Shown here: positions 20,713 to 32,615 of the stretch, one piece after another | Layout: every line of letters begins with the position of its first letter | Position numbering within the stretch: the first letter of the stretch is position 1 | From: Cladorrhinum sp. PSN259 | Taxonomy: Eukaryota > Ascomycota > Sordariomycetes > Sordariales > Podosporaceae | NCBI GenBank assembly: GCA_033725935.1 | Contig: MU867073.1 | Coordinates: forward strand, 1-64,000 | Direction: 5' to 3' | Length of the DNA: 64,000 bases | Position numbers and translations under genes: made by a program | The notes under the pieces: model-generated | Seen by the model: only the letters and a program-made list of their open reading frames with translations | The model's database searches: none | Told to the model about the DNA's origin: nothing

Positions 20713-23700
20713 ATGAACGAGAACCAGCATCACTACCCTGGGGGCCAACACTACTCGGGATCCAACCGCATCCCCAATATCAAACAATTCGTCGAGTCTC
20801 TGGATAAAAACAAGAAGCACCGCGATGCAAAGATTGATCAGGAATACGGCGAAAATGGCGCCGAACTCAACAACCCCAGCGGCGCCGCCAAAGCACACGT
20901 CGCCTCCAGTCACAATGGCAAGAACCGTCGGACAGTGCGTGATCCCACGACGGGCAAGGATGTCGAGATTGTTGATATCACCAGCAAGCACCTCGACGCG
21001 GCCAAGAATCCTATTGTATGTTAAACCTACGTTTATACTCATATTATATACTAATAATCCCCAAGCTCACAGTCCCAAACCCCTCCCTAAACCTCCCATC
21101 AACAGTAAAGACATCCGCAGACCAATCAGGGGAATCATACAGGCACGCCCAAGACATCACCGCGCCCCCTGACCCCGTAGCGCCCGGTTCAACTTCTGAT
21201 GTTCCAATCCACGGTGAAGCCACAAATATCTTGTTTCATCCCACCCCAAGCATCACGTTCGAACCAATGTTTGCCGCAATCGAAGCCCGTGCCAACGTCC
21301 TGTCGTTCGCCATCTTCTTCGGCATCATAATCATTGGTTATACCCTTTCAGGCGGATCACTACTCACTCTCATCCCGCTCGCTGCCGTTATCTCCTCTGG
21401 AGTTTTTCTCTGGGCCAAAGATTTGATCAAGCAAGGCCGAAAAATGGAATGGGATTCCGAGAGAAAGAGGGGAGAGATGGCACGCGTCAACTTGATTCCT
21501 GAGAGCGTTGAATGGCTCAACACTGCCATCTCACTGATTTGGGGACTTATTAATCCTGACATGTTCGCGGCAGTAGCTGATACGTTGGAAGACGTCATGC
21601 AAGCTTCTCTGCCGGGAGTTATCGAGAATGTAAAAGTAAATGACCTGTCTCTAGGCAGAGGGGAGGCGCTCAGGGTTCTGTCACTGAGAGCTTTGCCTGA
21701 TTCTGAGGTTAAAGAGCTGAAGGATGGTGTCAGAAAGGAAATGGAAAAGGACAGGGAAGAGGAGGAGCTGAAAGCTGAAGAGGAGGGAGGAGATTTTTAC
21801 AACTTGGAGGCTACGATTGCGTATCATTCTTTGCCCACAAAGGGAGGGGATGTCTCCAGTAAGGCGGCGAAGAACGTGGGGATGCAGCTTATCTTTTACC
21901 TTGGAGTCAAGGGGCTGTTTGGGGTCCCTTTGCCGATTTGGGTTGAGCTGGACAGATTGGTGGCTACTGTGAGACTGAGATTCAGTCTTGCTCCCGATCC
22001 CCCCTTCATCAAGACGTTGAGCTTTACGCTCATGGGATTGCCCAAGGTTGAGGCGAGCTGCGTACCGCTGCTGGAGAAGGGCGCAAATATTTTGAATTTG
22101 CCCTTGATTTCGAATTTCGTCAACTGGGCTATCGCTACGGCTGCGAATATGTATGTGGCGCCCAAGAGCATGACGCTTGATATTGGCAAGATGTTGCAGG
22201 GTGATAATATTCAGAAGGAGACGAACGCGCTTGGTGTTTTGTTTATCAGGATTCACAAGGCTACGGAACTCAGCAAGCAGGATAGGAGGGGGAGTCAGGG
22301 AGGAGGGTCTGATCCTTATATTTGTGTGGCCTTCAGCAAGTTTGGAAAGCCGCAGTATTGTACGAGGGTCATTCAGGATGATTTGAATCCTATTTTTGAG
22401 GAGAGTTGTGCTTTGTTGGTCACGGCTGACGTTGTCAAGGCGGATGAGCAGCTCAGTCTCGAGTTGTGGGATTCGGATAGGAGTTCGGCGGATGATGTGG
22501 TGGGTAAAGTGGAATTGTCGATTCAGAAGTTGATTCAGCATCCGGGAAAGATGTTCCCCCAGATCTCAAAGCTGAAGGGCGTCAAGGCTGGGAGCAGCAT
22601 GCCCGGTGAGTTGCACTGGGAAGTTGGATTCTTCGGCAAGACGCAGTTCCGCAAGGCGCTCCGGACTGATGGGAAAGATCCGAACCTGCCTGCTGCTCTT
22701 AGAGATAAGGCGGAGTTGCAGGATGATAAGGGCGCGCTGGAAACTGCGGAGGAGGATGCGGTTGTTCACACGCCCCCTGACCCTCTCTGGCCTAGCGGTG
22801 TCTTGTCGGTTGTTATTCACCAGATCGTTAACCTTGAACTGGAGAACGTCAAGGGGTCGAATGGCAAACGCAAGGGCAGAGAGTACGAGCCTGCGAGACC
22901 GGATGCTGGCGAGATCAAGGAGGAGCAGGGCAAGAACCTGCCGAGTGCTTATTGCACGGTCTTGATCAACGATGAACTGGTGTACAAGACGAGAACAAAG
23001 GTTGTCTCGTCTAAGCCTATTTTCGAAGCTGGTCCCGAGCGGTTCATCAGGGATTGGAGGTCAGCTATTGTCACAGTCACCGTCAGGGATTCACGCAACC
23101 GCGAGCATGACCCGATCATCGGTGTTGTACCCCTGAAGCTTTCGGACATCTTGCAGGCCAGTTCTCAGAGCACGCGGTGGTACCCCTTGGATGGAGGTAT
23201 CGGATTCGGCAGAATTAGGATCAGTCTGCTGTTCAGGAGCGTCGAGCTGAGGTTGCCCCCTGCCCAGGTCGGGTTTGGTGAGATTGGAACGTTTGAGTTC
23301 TTGGGTAATTCGGTTCGGACGGTGAACTGGGCGCCCGGTGAGAAGACATCCTTGAAACTGAGAACGGGAGGCAGTTCAGGGGCTGTGAAGAGTCAGCTCT
23401 GCCACCAGACGCCAGATGGTCAGGGATTGATGTGGGATATCAGCGGCGAAGGCAAGTCACAGAGGTTAAGGTTGCCGGTCAGATACAGGTATCGCAGTCC
23501 GGTATTCTTCGAGTTCCACCCTCCTGGAAAGAAGAGAAAGACGGACACCTTTGCGGCTATTTGGCTTCAGGATTTGCCTGACATGGAGGAGAAGGACTTT
23601 GACATACCCATTTGGCGGTGCAATAACGGAATGAGGCTGTCGCAGAATTACATTACCGAGGCCAATTACAGGTCCGTGCCTGATATGGACATTGAGGAAG

Positions 23701-24545
23701 TTGGAAGACTGCGGTTCAGGGGCAGGTTCAAGCCTGGCACGGACAAGGATCATCTCAAGTTTGTATCTGATAATGACTCGAGGGAGACGATTGAGAGCTG
23801 GGAGGCCTGCTTTGCTGAGGGGGTGAGAGCCGAGCATGTTAATGCTGAGGTGCCTCCGCTGGTTCAGAAGCTTCATGAGGAGTCTCTGACGCATGGACGT
23901 GATGTGTTGAGGACTGCCTCTGAGAAGGACAAGAGAATGTGGCTTTCTCGTGATGGAAGGGACTGGACTGGCGCCTTTGGGGAAGACCCGGCTGAGCTCC
24001 TGGCTGCTCATAGGAATGAATCTGGAAGCGTAACCGAGTATGACAGCACGGCACCCACCGAGAACGAGGAGGAGGATGTTGATTTGGGCATTGTTGATGC
24101 CGACCATGGAAAGCTTGGTGAGGAGAGGAAGGGTGAGGCTAATGAGAGCGAGGATGGTGATAGTAATGGCAATTACACCTGGAGGAGGAGCAGTGATGAC
24201 GCCCAGGGGACGGGAGGTGCGGATCGGAGGGCTTCGATCGATACGAGGGCCACAAGTGCTACCAAGGCGAGCACCAGCAGCAAGAATCCTATCAAGCAGT
24301 ACAAGGATTACAGGTCGAGGAGCCGGGACCTTCATCGGCAGCATCGGGGGTTGATGCAGTGGTAAGTTTTCCGCTTTTTCATATCGTGTCTACATACAAG
24401 TGCTAAGCTAACTGGGGGTTATTGTTATAGGAAACCTATGCGCAATATTGCTTTTGCAAAGGATGAGACATTGTTTGCCGCTAGGAGAATGATGAAGGTG
24501 GGAAGTCTGAATGGGCGGAAGCCTGATGTTGAGACTGAGGTCTAA
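20713..24545 (+). CDS. mug190: Mug190-like SMP and C2 domain lipid-transfer protein
   Basis: Three exons: 20713-21015, 21066-24361 and 24431-24545, giving 1237 aa. Intron 1 is only 50 nt with GTATGT, a perfect TACTAAT branch site and AAG acceptor. Intron 2 (GTAAGT...TATAG) restores a Trp codon. The N-terminus is hydrophilic. A hydrophobic hairpin lies around residues 178-225 (LSFAIFFGIIIIGYTL and LTLIPLAAVISSGVFLW), followed by a synaptotagmin-like lipid-binding (SMP) domain from about residue 243 (ESVEWLNTAISLIWGLINP). Two C2 domains follow: C2A near 488-590 (VLFIRIHKATELSKQD, SDPYICVAF, LELWDSD) and C2B near 677-800 (GVLSVVIHQIVNLEL, TRTKVVSSKPIFEAG). This order matches S. pombe Mug190 and the tricalbin/E-Syt group, which tether ER to plasma membrane and move lipids. 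The C-terminal 200 residues are acidic then basic and disordered. The role at contact sites is inferred from the family. Confidence 0.9.
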
Positions 24546-27435
24546 AAGGGGGATGTTTGAGTTTTTGCTTTTTTTCTTTTTTTCTTTTTTTTTGTTAAAA
24601 AAACCCCAGGGTTAACTAACGGCTCCCTCCACCCCTTTTTTTGGAGGGAGAATAGGATGGGAGTAATGACGAAGTTATTAAATTGGCACGGTAAAAATTG
24701 GTACGAATGTAATGATAGTTTTTGCGTGGTTTTCTTGGAGAATGTGTGTGATTTATTATTTTGGATTGTTGGAGGCGCGTAAAAGGAGCAATTTGGTTTG
24801 TGCGTGTAGTGAGATATGTGAACGTGGTAATCAGAATGTACAATGACGAGTTGGGAATGTGTAGAATAGGGTAAAGCATACAGGCAAGAGAGTCCGTCAT
24901 GTATATGTATCAAACCCAAGAAGATATGTGAGGGACCTGCTTCGTCCCTCCCGTGAGGGGGGACAAGATCAGTTGTATGACAGACACTTGACTCGTGTGA
25001 TGGTTCAGCATTAAAGTTACATATCCTAAACATATTATGAAGAACACCCTCGAGTTGATTCGATTTCTCACCCTTTGCAGGAAATCGAAACCCCTTATTC
25101 CGATCATTTCTTATTTTTAAAAAAAGGAGGGGTTTCCGTTTATTTCAGTTTCTTTTGATCAGCAGCACGCAATAACTCGTAGAAACGAGCAAAGCTTCAG
25201 AGTGAGACATTCTTGGGTCTGTGAGTTGATTACTATTTTCGATTGGAAGCAGAAAGCTGGACAACCATCACAAGAAAAGTCTTGAGACTCAGCTACTGCA
25301 GTAGCTGAGTCTCATCTACTACTGCAGGGGAAGAGAGACATGCATGTTTGCGTATCATACTGTATTCACCGAGAGCCAACTTGTTCTGCAGTGGCTGAAG
25401 CGTTTATTTGTGGCAAAATCGTATCGAAAGAAAAAAAACTGCGAATTGAGATATAGCAAAGAGGTTGTATATACCTATGTACCTACCCAAGGGAAGGCTA
25501 AAATAACGTCAACTCGTTTTATTTTCCTGGTGGCCTCTGTATGTAGTGTAGAACCTCTGATGGGGCAGCTTATCCTTGCCTGTCCCACGCGAGCATTGCA
25601 GTATGCGGGGGGCCTGGGTAATGGAGAAAATTGTCCCCTCGTCCAATGAACTAATCATGCAGATAGTATTGTATGCATGTAGGGTAGGGAAAATGTTGGC
25701 GCGGTGCATATATGTATGTACAGTACATACAATGAGGCGGTACAGCACAAAAAATAGAAAACTCGGTAGATTCCAGTCGCTGTGATTTCCATCTTTATTG
25801 AAGAAGGGAAAAAAAAAGACTCGACACGAACAATCGATCGCCAAGAGCTCGTAACCTGGAATGGTCTCGTGGTGCGGGCGCCCCGCAAACCCCAGTTCTT
25901 CTTGTTTAGGGGACCCACGCCTAAAACCAGTCCATCGGAAAATGACGTTGAGCCAGGGGCGATCAAAAGGAAGAAAAGAAGAGTTTTGGAGTTGAATTGG
26001 GATTGACGGTTGACACACAAATGGTTCATGCGATTGCCTTGCTTTTGCCTCCTTTTATGGCCGACCGAAATGGCACCGCGGGCTTACGTTAATCTTTGCG
26101 TGGTGGTTAGAAATTTAAAATGCATCCAACAGTTCCTGGAGACTTACACGGAGAGTGAGTAAAAACGGTAAGCTGGGGCCTTTTTTTAGTCGGCTTTTTT
26201 AACCTGCATGTGTGGCGTGCTTCAAAGCCAGACAGAATATCCATCCGCCCCCGTGATTCGCTGCCACTGCCGTCAGCCATCGCCAGATCTTTGATACCTT
26301 CAGTACGCATGAGGCTGAGCATTAAAAAAAAAAAAGACGGTTGGCATCTCGAAATAGACCTACAAAGGAAGTGCAGTGATTGATGGATGCACTGTTAAAA
26401 TCTGTACAGCTTGCTTCCTTGAAGTTTGCAGCTGTCATCCCATGCTGAAGAACCCAGGGTACCAAGACGGAGACTTCGGCCCCACAGACCCGAAAGCCCC
26501 AAATTGCCCCAGGAACCGAGTGAGGCACAGACTGCATTCGGTGGATTTGCAACTTGCAACCATCCATTCATTTGGATTCAACTTGTGAAAAGGACGGACG
26601 GGACGATTTTGAGAGAAAAAGAATATCGCAGGAAACGTACAGCACAGAAACGGTTACATCGACCGCTTCGCCCGATTTGGCAGTTACAAGCAAATACTCC
26701 GAGCACAGCCTACGGGATTACCCTGTCCAGGTGGTGTCCAGAGTGCCCGCCCACCATCGCGCCTAGTCCAAGCCTGGGCGATACTGTGGGAACGTGGGAA
26801 TAACAGCCCTGGAGCCGGCTTAATTTCACCAAGTCCTGTCGCTCACTCATCGCCCCGATCTTTTCTCTCTTCTGCGACCGTTGCACAATCTCATCTTTGT
26901 TTTGTCGTCAGCGTCCTGTCGCGCAATTTTCCTTGTCAACTTTTTGGTGCTAAATTTTGCCATTTTACACTCCACAACACTCCCCGTCGACGGCATTCCC
27001 TGAATCCGGTTTCCCCTCCTCAAGGGTCCCCGTCCAGCCGCCAAGCTCTTCCAATCGTCAGCCATTCATTTGGCCCTGCCATCGCACTACTCAAACGCAG
27101 TCCACCTCTGTCGCTCGAACCCGGCCGTATCGCGACCTTCATTGTCGCGCGGCAGATAGAATCTGTAGGTATCTGAACAACGCCCACTCATTCGTCCTGT
27201 TTCTGTTTGAATCATTCTGCTGCGCTACGTTACCGCACCACTCCCGCCCCTCCCCTCATGCATCACAACCTCTCAAGAGGCACTACAGCCTCTTGTTCTG
27301 CATTTGTTCTTATACCCAGATCGCCTCGCTCAATATGCATTGCAACCCTTTGCGCGTCTTGCATACCGTGCTAATGCTAATATGTCGGCTCTGTACAGAA
27401 ACACACCGCGGCGTAAACGCAGATTATCATTCAGC
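24546..27435. other. Intergenic region, about 2.9 kb, with a long palindrome
   Basis: The longest gene-free stretch of the window. It carries the 3' end of the Mug190-like gene, the perfect palindrome at 25283-25314 and the upstream region of the proline-rich membrane protein. Minus-strand frames near 25509-26029 have no recognisable domain. The CT/AC-rich segment 26830-27400 looks like promoter and leader. Confidence 0.5.
25283..25314. repeat. 32-bp perfect palindrome
   Basis: The 32 bases read the same on both strands, with left arm TGAGACTCAGCTACTG and the right arm its exact complement without spacer. The central CTACTGCAG recurs directly at 25319-25327. It lies between genes, about 740 bases after the Mug190-like stop. 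It can form a cruciform in DNA or a hairpin in RNA. Function unknown. Confidence 0.95.
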
Positions 27436-28554
27436 ATGTCGAACAATACAACAGGTGACACGCCGACGGCGCCTCCTACGACCGCACCAACCACCCTCCC
27501 CCCTACCACTACTCCAGCCCCGCCGCCTACTACCAGCGCTCCTCCCCCAACGACGCCAAACCCTCCACCCCCTTCAACCTCAAATACACCTCCTCCCCAG
27601 CAGACGTCTTCAAGCTCCCCGCCTCCCGCGAATACACAACCCCCTCCTAACAACACATCAAACCCAGCGCCTCCACCCGGACCTACGCAGCCCGCAAACC
27701 CACCAGATAATGGAGGATCGACAGTGATTTTGACCGAAACCCGAACAAGAAACGCTCCGACAAACAACAACCCGACCTTGTCTGGGTCCGCTCCGACTGG
27801 CAGTTCCACCTCGGCACATGATGGAACTGACCCTGGAAAAGCTGGGAGCGGGGGACTTTCGAATGGTGGAAAGATAGCAATTGCGGTGGTGGTGCCGATT
27901 GCGGCAATTGCAATTTTGGTCTTGCTTGGTATCTTTTTCTGGCGCAAGAGAAAGCAGCGAAAGGACGCTGAGGAACAGAGGCGCAAGGAGGTGGAGGACT
28001 ACGGCTACAACCCGAACGCAGATCCAACTATTCCTACGGTTGCCATGTCAGGAGGAGATGGTTACCGCGGCTGGGGCTCGACGACGCTTGCAGGATCTAC
28101 CGCAGGGAGAAAAACGTCAACAACAATGTCCGGAGGAGCTGCTTATTCCGATGCTGCATCGCCCACGCGAGGCACTGTTTCAGACACGCGATCTGGAGAG
28201 CCCCTGATGGGTGGCGACGTTCCCCCCTCTCCGGAGGGAGAAATACTGGGAGTCATGGGTCCTTCGGCTTCCAACAACCGCGGAGATGTGCACCGAGGCC
28301 CCTCTAATGCATCCTCATCCTACAGTGCCGCTGCTCGCTCTGACGGATCTGGAGATGGGCCGATTGGAGTTGCTTATGGAGGACCAAACGCATATTACGA
28401 CCAGTACGGCGGTGGGAACCCCTATTCCGACAATCGACCAGTTGAAGGAGGTGGACAGCCGATTATCCGGGATGTGGCGGCAAGACGGAACACACGCATT
28501 GAAAGCCCAGCGCAGTACAATCAACAAACTGCCGGTATTTCGCAAAACTTCTGA
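27436..28554 (+). CDS. Proline-rich single-pass membrane protein
   Basis: Single exon as called, 372 aa from the ATG at 27436 (MSNNTTGDTP). In-frame upstream Met codons at 27382 and 27304 would add 18 or 44 residues with no clear signal peptide. The first about 125 residues are almost only Pro, Thr, Ser and Asn (PTTxPPP-type units), a likely O-mannosylated outer segment. A Thr/Ser-rich stretch leads to one membrane helix at about 147-168 (IAIAVVVPIAAIAILVLLGIFF), followed by a stop-transfer cluster WRKRKQRKD. The inner tail is Gly/Ser/Tyr rich with YGYNPNADPT. The layout resembles fungal cell-wall sensor-like proteins (Mid2/Wsc-type topology), but no WSC or other lectin domain is present, so a sensor role is only a possibility. 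The start is uncertain. Confidence 0.7.
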   Translation: MSNNTTGDTPTAPPTTAPTTLPPTTTPAPPPTTSAPPPTTPNPPPPSTSNTPPPQQTSSSSPPPANTQPPPNNTSNPAPPPGPTQPANPPDNGGSTVILTETRTRNAPTNNNPTLSGSAPTGSSTSAHDGTDPGKAGSGGLSNGGKIAIAVVVPIAAIAILVLLGIFFWRKRKQRKDAEEQRRKEVEDYGYNPNADPTIPTVAMSGGDGYRGWGSTTLAGSTAGRKTSTTMSGGAAYSDAASPTRGTVSDTRSGEPLMGGDVPPSPEGEILGVMGPSASNNRGDVHRGPSNASSSYSAAARSDGSGDGPIGVAYGGPNAYYDQYGGGNPYSDNRPVEGGGQPIIRDVAARRNTRIESPAQYNQQTAGISQNF

Positions 28555-29632
28555 TTTCTGACACTCAACGCCCGCCTTCTGGCCGCCCCCATTGCCGGGA
28601 ACGCCCTTTCATCAGTATACCCTTATTTGCGCGAACTTTTTGTCTGAAGAAACCTGTTCTCTCGGATCCGGATGGATCGATTTTCGGCTTATCTTTTTGC
28701 TCAATTTCCTTGCTTTCCTTTGTTTTTACACGGCGTTTGAGGTCGGGCTATTTTCAAGCAACAGCATTTCTTTTTTCATCTACCGTCTAATTCTCTCCCC
28801 CTGATCGACAAAGCCAACTTTTCAAAGTCACTCTTTGATGATACTTCTCTCTTTGGTAAATTCTACTATTAGTCCCGCACATAAGAAAACAAATACGACG
28901 GCCAACCACAGTACAAATATCTGTGTAATGGTTCGGAGACGTGTAATATTGGGGATCTGGGGACGTTTATATTTCTGGTCCGAGCTTAGGGGGTTGTTTG
29001 TTTTGTCAAGATTTCATCTTTCTTTCCTTTTTTGTTTTGTTTTTGCGAGCTGTGGGTTATTTGGGAAGGTGATGAAGGAGATGAGGGAATGCAATGTGTG
29101 GGAAAGGGTAGGAAGGCTAGGGCCACCGGGTCTCTCTGCCATGACTTTTTGACGTGGTAGAAGATTTAATGGACATCATGAGGGATAGCAACAGGTTTGG
29201 CAGCAGCCAGGTAGTGTAAAAGTTGAAAGGATGGAGCCTATTTACTGTAAATACTGGCTTTTTATGGAAACAATTTCTCCAGTGCCGTTATAAGTTATGT
29301 GGTTGCAGATACCAGACGTGACCCCTATTATCTATGGCGGAAGTTGTGTTGATCCGTGCCCCACCATTGGGCTTCCAAGCAACGGGGGCGGGAGCTTAGG
29401 TGGGGTAGATTTTCTGAACTTTTCGGGACCATCCCACCTCGAGCGTTGAGCTGCCTAGCGACCGACGACAGGAAACAGTGAACCCACGCAGCACCGCTTT
29501 AATTTCGGAGCCTCTCTCCAGCCCACTCAACACGTCCACCCTCTTTCGTTGCACAGTCGTCGTCGAACGCCCCTAAACATCAACACCATCCTGCTCTAAA
29601 GACACACGGGCGAAAAGCCAACAACAGCCAAG
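28555..29632. other. Intergenic region, no gene seen
   Basis: This is the 3' region of the proline-rich membrane protein and the promoter of CCT3. T-rich stretches lie near 28610-28800 and 29010-29050. The last 100 bases before the CCT3 start are C/A-rich, a typical fungal leader. No reading frame is supported. Confidence 0.5.
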
Positions 29633-31554
29633 ATGCAGGCTCCTGTCTTGGTGATGAGTGCGTCCCCCTCGATGCTTCCCCGCCCACCAAGTTGCTAACT
29701 CCATGTCACCACCTTTCACAGACACCAATAGTGGTGCTGAGAGACAGACTGGCCGCAAAGCCCAGCTGTCCAACATTGCTGCTGCCAAAACGTATGCTCA
29801 CATCTTACCTCCCCGCTGTCTTCGTTGGTTGACCGCCCCGCGTCGTCGAGCACTGTTTTTCTGCTCCTGAAAGCTTACAAGAAACCACCATGACAGTGTC
29901 GCAGATATTATCAGATCATGCCTTGGTCCCAAGGCCATGCTCAAGATGCTGCTCGACCCCATGGGCGGCATCGTCCTCACCAACGACGGCCACGCCATCC
30001 TCCGTGAGATCGAGGTGTCCCACCCCGCCGCCAAGAGCATGATCGAGCTGAGCCGGACGCAGGATGAGGAAGTCGGTGATGGAACTACTACAGTTATTAT
30101 TCTTGGTACGTTTCCATCGCATACAATAATATCAAAAGAAGGAGGAGAGGAACTAATGAAGGATTTGTATAGCTGGTGAGATTTTGGCACAGGCACTTCC
30201 CCAGCTCGAGCGCAACATCCACCCGGTCAACATCATTGCGGCCTTCAAGCGGGCACTTAAGGACGCTCTCGAGATCATCGACGAAATCTCCCTCCCTATC
30301 GACATCAACGATGACAAGGCCATGTATCAGCTCATCTCTTCGTCGATCGGCACCAAGTTTGTGTCAAGGTGGTCGGAGCTCATGTGCAGCCTGGCGCTCA
30401 AGGCTGTACGCACTGTTACGTGGGAGGTTGGCAACGGCAAGCGTGAGGTCGACATCAAGCGGTACGCGCGTGTCGAGAAGGTCCCCGGCGGTGAGATCGA
30501 GGACAGTAAGGTGCTGGACGGCGTCATGCTCAACAAGGACATTACCCACCCCAAGATGCGCCGCCGCATCGAGAACCCCCGCATCATTCTCCTCGATTGC
30601 CCTCTGGAGTACAAGAAGGGCGAATCGCAGACCCAGATTGAGATCAGCAAGGAGGAGGACTGGAACAGGGTCCTTCAGATCGAGGAGGAGCAGGTCAAGT
30701 CCATGTGCGAGCACATCTTGGCGCTCAAGCCTGATCTTGTCATCACAGAGAAAGGTGTTTCTGACTTGGCACAACACTACCTAATGAAGGCCAACGTTAC
30801 TGCGCTCCGCCGTGTACGCAAGACCGACAACAATCGGATAGCAAGAGCGACGGGCGCCACTATTGTTAACCGTGTAGAGGATCTTCAGGAGTCAGATGTT
30901 GGCACCGAGTGCGGCCTGTTTGAGATTGAGAAGATCGGCGACGAGTACTTCACCTTCCTCACCCAGTGCAAGTCACCAAAAGCTTGCACCGTCTTGCTCC
31001 GCGGTCCTTCAAAGGATATTCTAAACGAGATTGAGCGCAACCTTCAGGATGCCATGGGCGTGGCACGGAACGTCATGTTCCACCCCAGACTGTCACCCGG
31101 TGGCGGCGCCACTGAGATGGCAGTCTCAGTCAGGTTACAGCAGCTCGCCAAGAGCATCGAGGGTGTTCAGCAGTGGCCATACAAGGCTGTTGCTGAGGCG
31201 CTCGAGGTTATTCCCCGGACGCTCATTCAGAACGCCGGCAAGAGCCCCGTCAGAGTTTTGACTGATCTTAGAGCCAAGCATGCCGAGGGCAAGACTTCTT
31301 GGGGTGTTAATGGCGATACTGGTGCGCTTGTTGATATGGCCAGCTATGGTGTCTGGGAGCCCGAGGCTATCAAGGTCCAGAGCATGAAGACTGCTGTTGA
31401 GGTATGTGTCTTTTTATTCTTCCTGCCTGGTTCTAATTATATTGGCACGTGCTAACTATTATGACAGGCTGCCTGCCTCTTGTTGAGAGTAGATGATATT
31501 TGCAGCGCCAGAAAAGCACAACCTGGTGTTGGCACCAGCGGTGGTGACGATTAA
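29633..31554 (+). CDS. cct3: T-complex protein 1 subunit gamma (CCT3)
   Basis: Five exons: 29633-29657, 29722-29791, 29897-30105, 30173-31401 and 31468-31554, giving 539 aa, the usual length for this subunit. All introns are GT-AG (donors GTGCGT, GTATGC, GTACGT, GTATGT). The N-terminus reads MQAPVLVMNTNSGAERQTGRKAQ across exons 1-2, typical of CCT3. Group II chaperonin motifs are present: LGPKAMLKMLLDP, TNDGHAILREI, the ATP-binding GDGTTTVIIL and GGGATEMAVS. The C-terminus has LLRVDDICSARK. It is one of eight subunits of the cytosolic TRiC/CCT ring that folds actin, tubulin and other proteins using ATP. Intron-rich 5' part with a 25-nt first coding exon. Convergent with the next gene, whose stop lies about 270 bases away. 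Confidence 0.97.
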
Positions 31555-31827
31555 AAGGCTTATTTCGTACTTTGAAAGGAAGGGGTTTTATGAAAGGATA
31601 CATGGGATGGGCGGTTTGATAATAAAGCAGATACCCCTCAAAAGTGTGTAAATGCCTTGAAGAAAAAGCAACCATGATAGATAAAACGAACAAAAAGGGA
31701 TATTATAATGCCATTTTTGGTGGATTCCTTCCAAGTATGTGTGGTCTTGCGGAGCAAATATGATCGCAGAGGGAATCGTCTCTTCTCTGAGTCTGAAGCT
31801 AATGAGTCTCTTCAAGTCGAGTACTCT

Positions 31828-32580
31828 TCAGTCATCATCACAAATAACTAACCCAGGTCCATCTGGTACTGGTACTGGTGCCACCGGCGGTTTTACTGCT
31901 GCTGCTGCTGCTGCTGTGTCCTTCTCGCCTTCCTTGACCTGTTCACCCGCATCTCCATTTACCTTGCTCCCATTCTTCTCAGCCTTGTTATTATCTCCCC
32001 CTTCTTTCCCATCAACCTCCTCCTTTTCTTTCTCGCCAGCAGTCCTAGTCCTGGTATTGCTCGCACGATCCTTGTCCTCAACATCCTCCTTCCCTTTTTT
32101 ACTATTATTATTATTATTATTACCACCACTTTCAGAGACCTTGGGCTTCGACAACTTGGCCTTTAACTTCTTCTCCCTCTTCTCCCTATTCTTCCTCGTC
32201 TTTTCCGCATCCCTTTGTTCTCGCTCCTTCTTCTCGCGCTCGAATTTTTGCTTCCCAGTCTCCGAGGCTACTTCTTCGTCCATCTGGCGCAGTCGTTCGT
32301 ACTCGCGCCTGCGCGCGGCCTTGTACACGTGGAACTCGCCGCTCCCCGCTCCGGCCGAGGATCCCTGGACGTTTGTGACGATTTCCGGAGGCGGTGGCAG
32401 GGTTCTGTGCTTGGGGGGCTGCTGTGGGAGGTTGATTTGTTGCGTTGGGTTCGACATTAGCGAGTCGATTTGGGATGAGAGCTGTTGATGCGGGGTCAGG
32501 TTGTGCTTGGTTTGCTGGCGGGATTTTTTCAGGGGGCGGGATGATGTTTTGTCGGTCGAGGTTGTGGTTGATTCTGGCAT
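31828..32580 (-). CDS. PRKRIP1-like spliceosome-associated protein (DUF1168)
   Basis: Single exon, 250 aa. Residues about 60-100 hold the family core: PPEIVTNVQGSSAGAGSGEF followed by HVYKAARRREYERLRQMD. This is the DUF1168/PRKRIP1 signature. In animals this protein was named for binding the kinase PKR and is seen as a long helix in catalytic-stage spliceosomes, bridging U2 parts and other factors. After the core comes a long Lys/Glu/Arg helix (EREKKEREQRDAEKTRKNRE), then a poly-Asn tract and an acidic/Ala-rich C-terminal tail that looks disordered. The start codon is followed upstream by a GGAT tetranucleotide repeat in the leader. A nuclear RNA-splicing role follows from the family; nothing in the neighbourhood adds to it. 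Confidence 0.85.
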   Translation of the reverse strand: MPESTTTSTDKTSSRPLKKSRQQTKHNLTPHQQLSSQIDSLMSNPTQQINLPQQPPKHRTLPPPPEIVTNVQGSSAGAGSGEFHVYKAARRREYERLRQMDEEVASETGKQKFEREKKEREQRDAEKTRKNREKREKKLKAKLSKPKVSESGGNNNNNNSKKGKEDVEDKDRASNTRTRTAGEKEKEEVDGKEGGDNNKAEKNGSKVNGDAGEQVKEGEKDTAAAAAAVKPPVAPVPVPDGPGLVICDDD

Positions 32581-32585
32581 TTTGG

Positions 32586-32615
32586 CGGATGGACGGATGG
32601 ATGGATGGATGGATG
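32586..32615. repeat. GGAT tetranucleotide repeat
   Basis: About seven units of GGAT with one variant (GGAC), lying just before the start of the PRKRIP1-like gene, thus in its 5' leader. Simple repeat, likely length-variable. Confidence 0.85.

Noticed and set aside
25509..26029. Minus-strand frames of 124-169 codons
   Set aside because: Overlapping frames with no motif in a region that looks like plain intergenic DNA.
27330..27986. 218-codon minus-strand frame rich in Gly and Val
   Set aside because: Exact antisense of the Pro/Thr-rich repeat of the membrane protein; a composition shadow.
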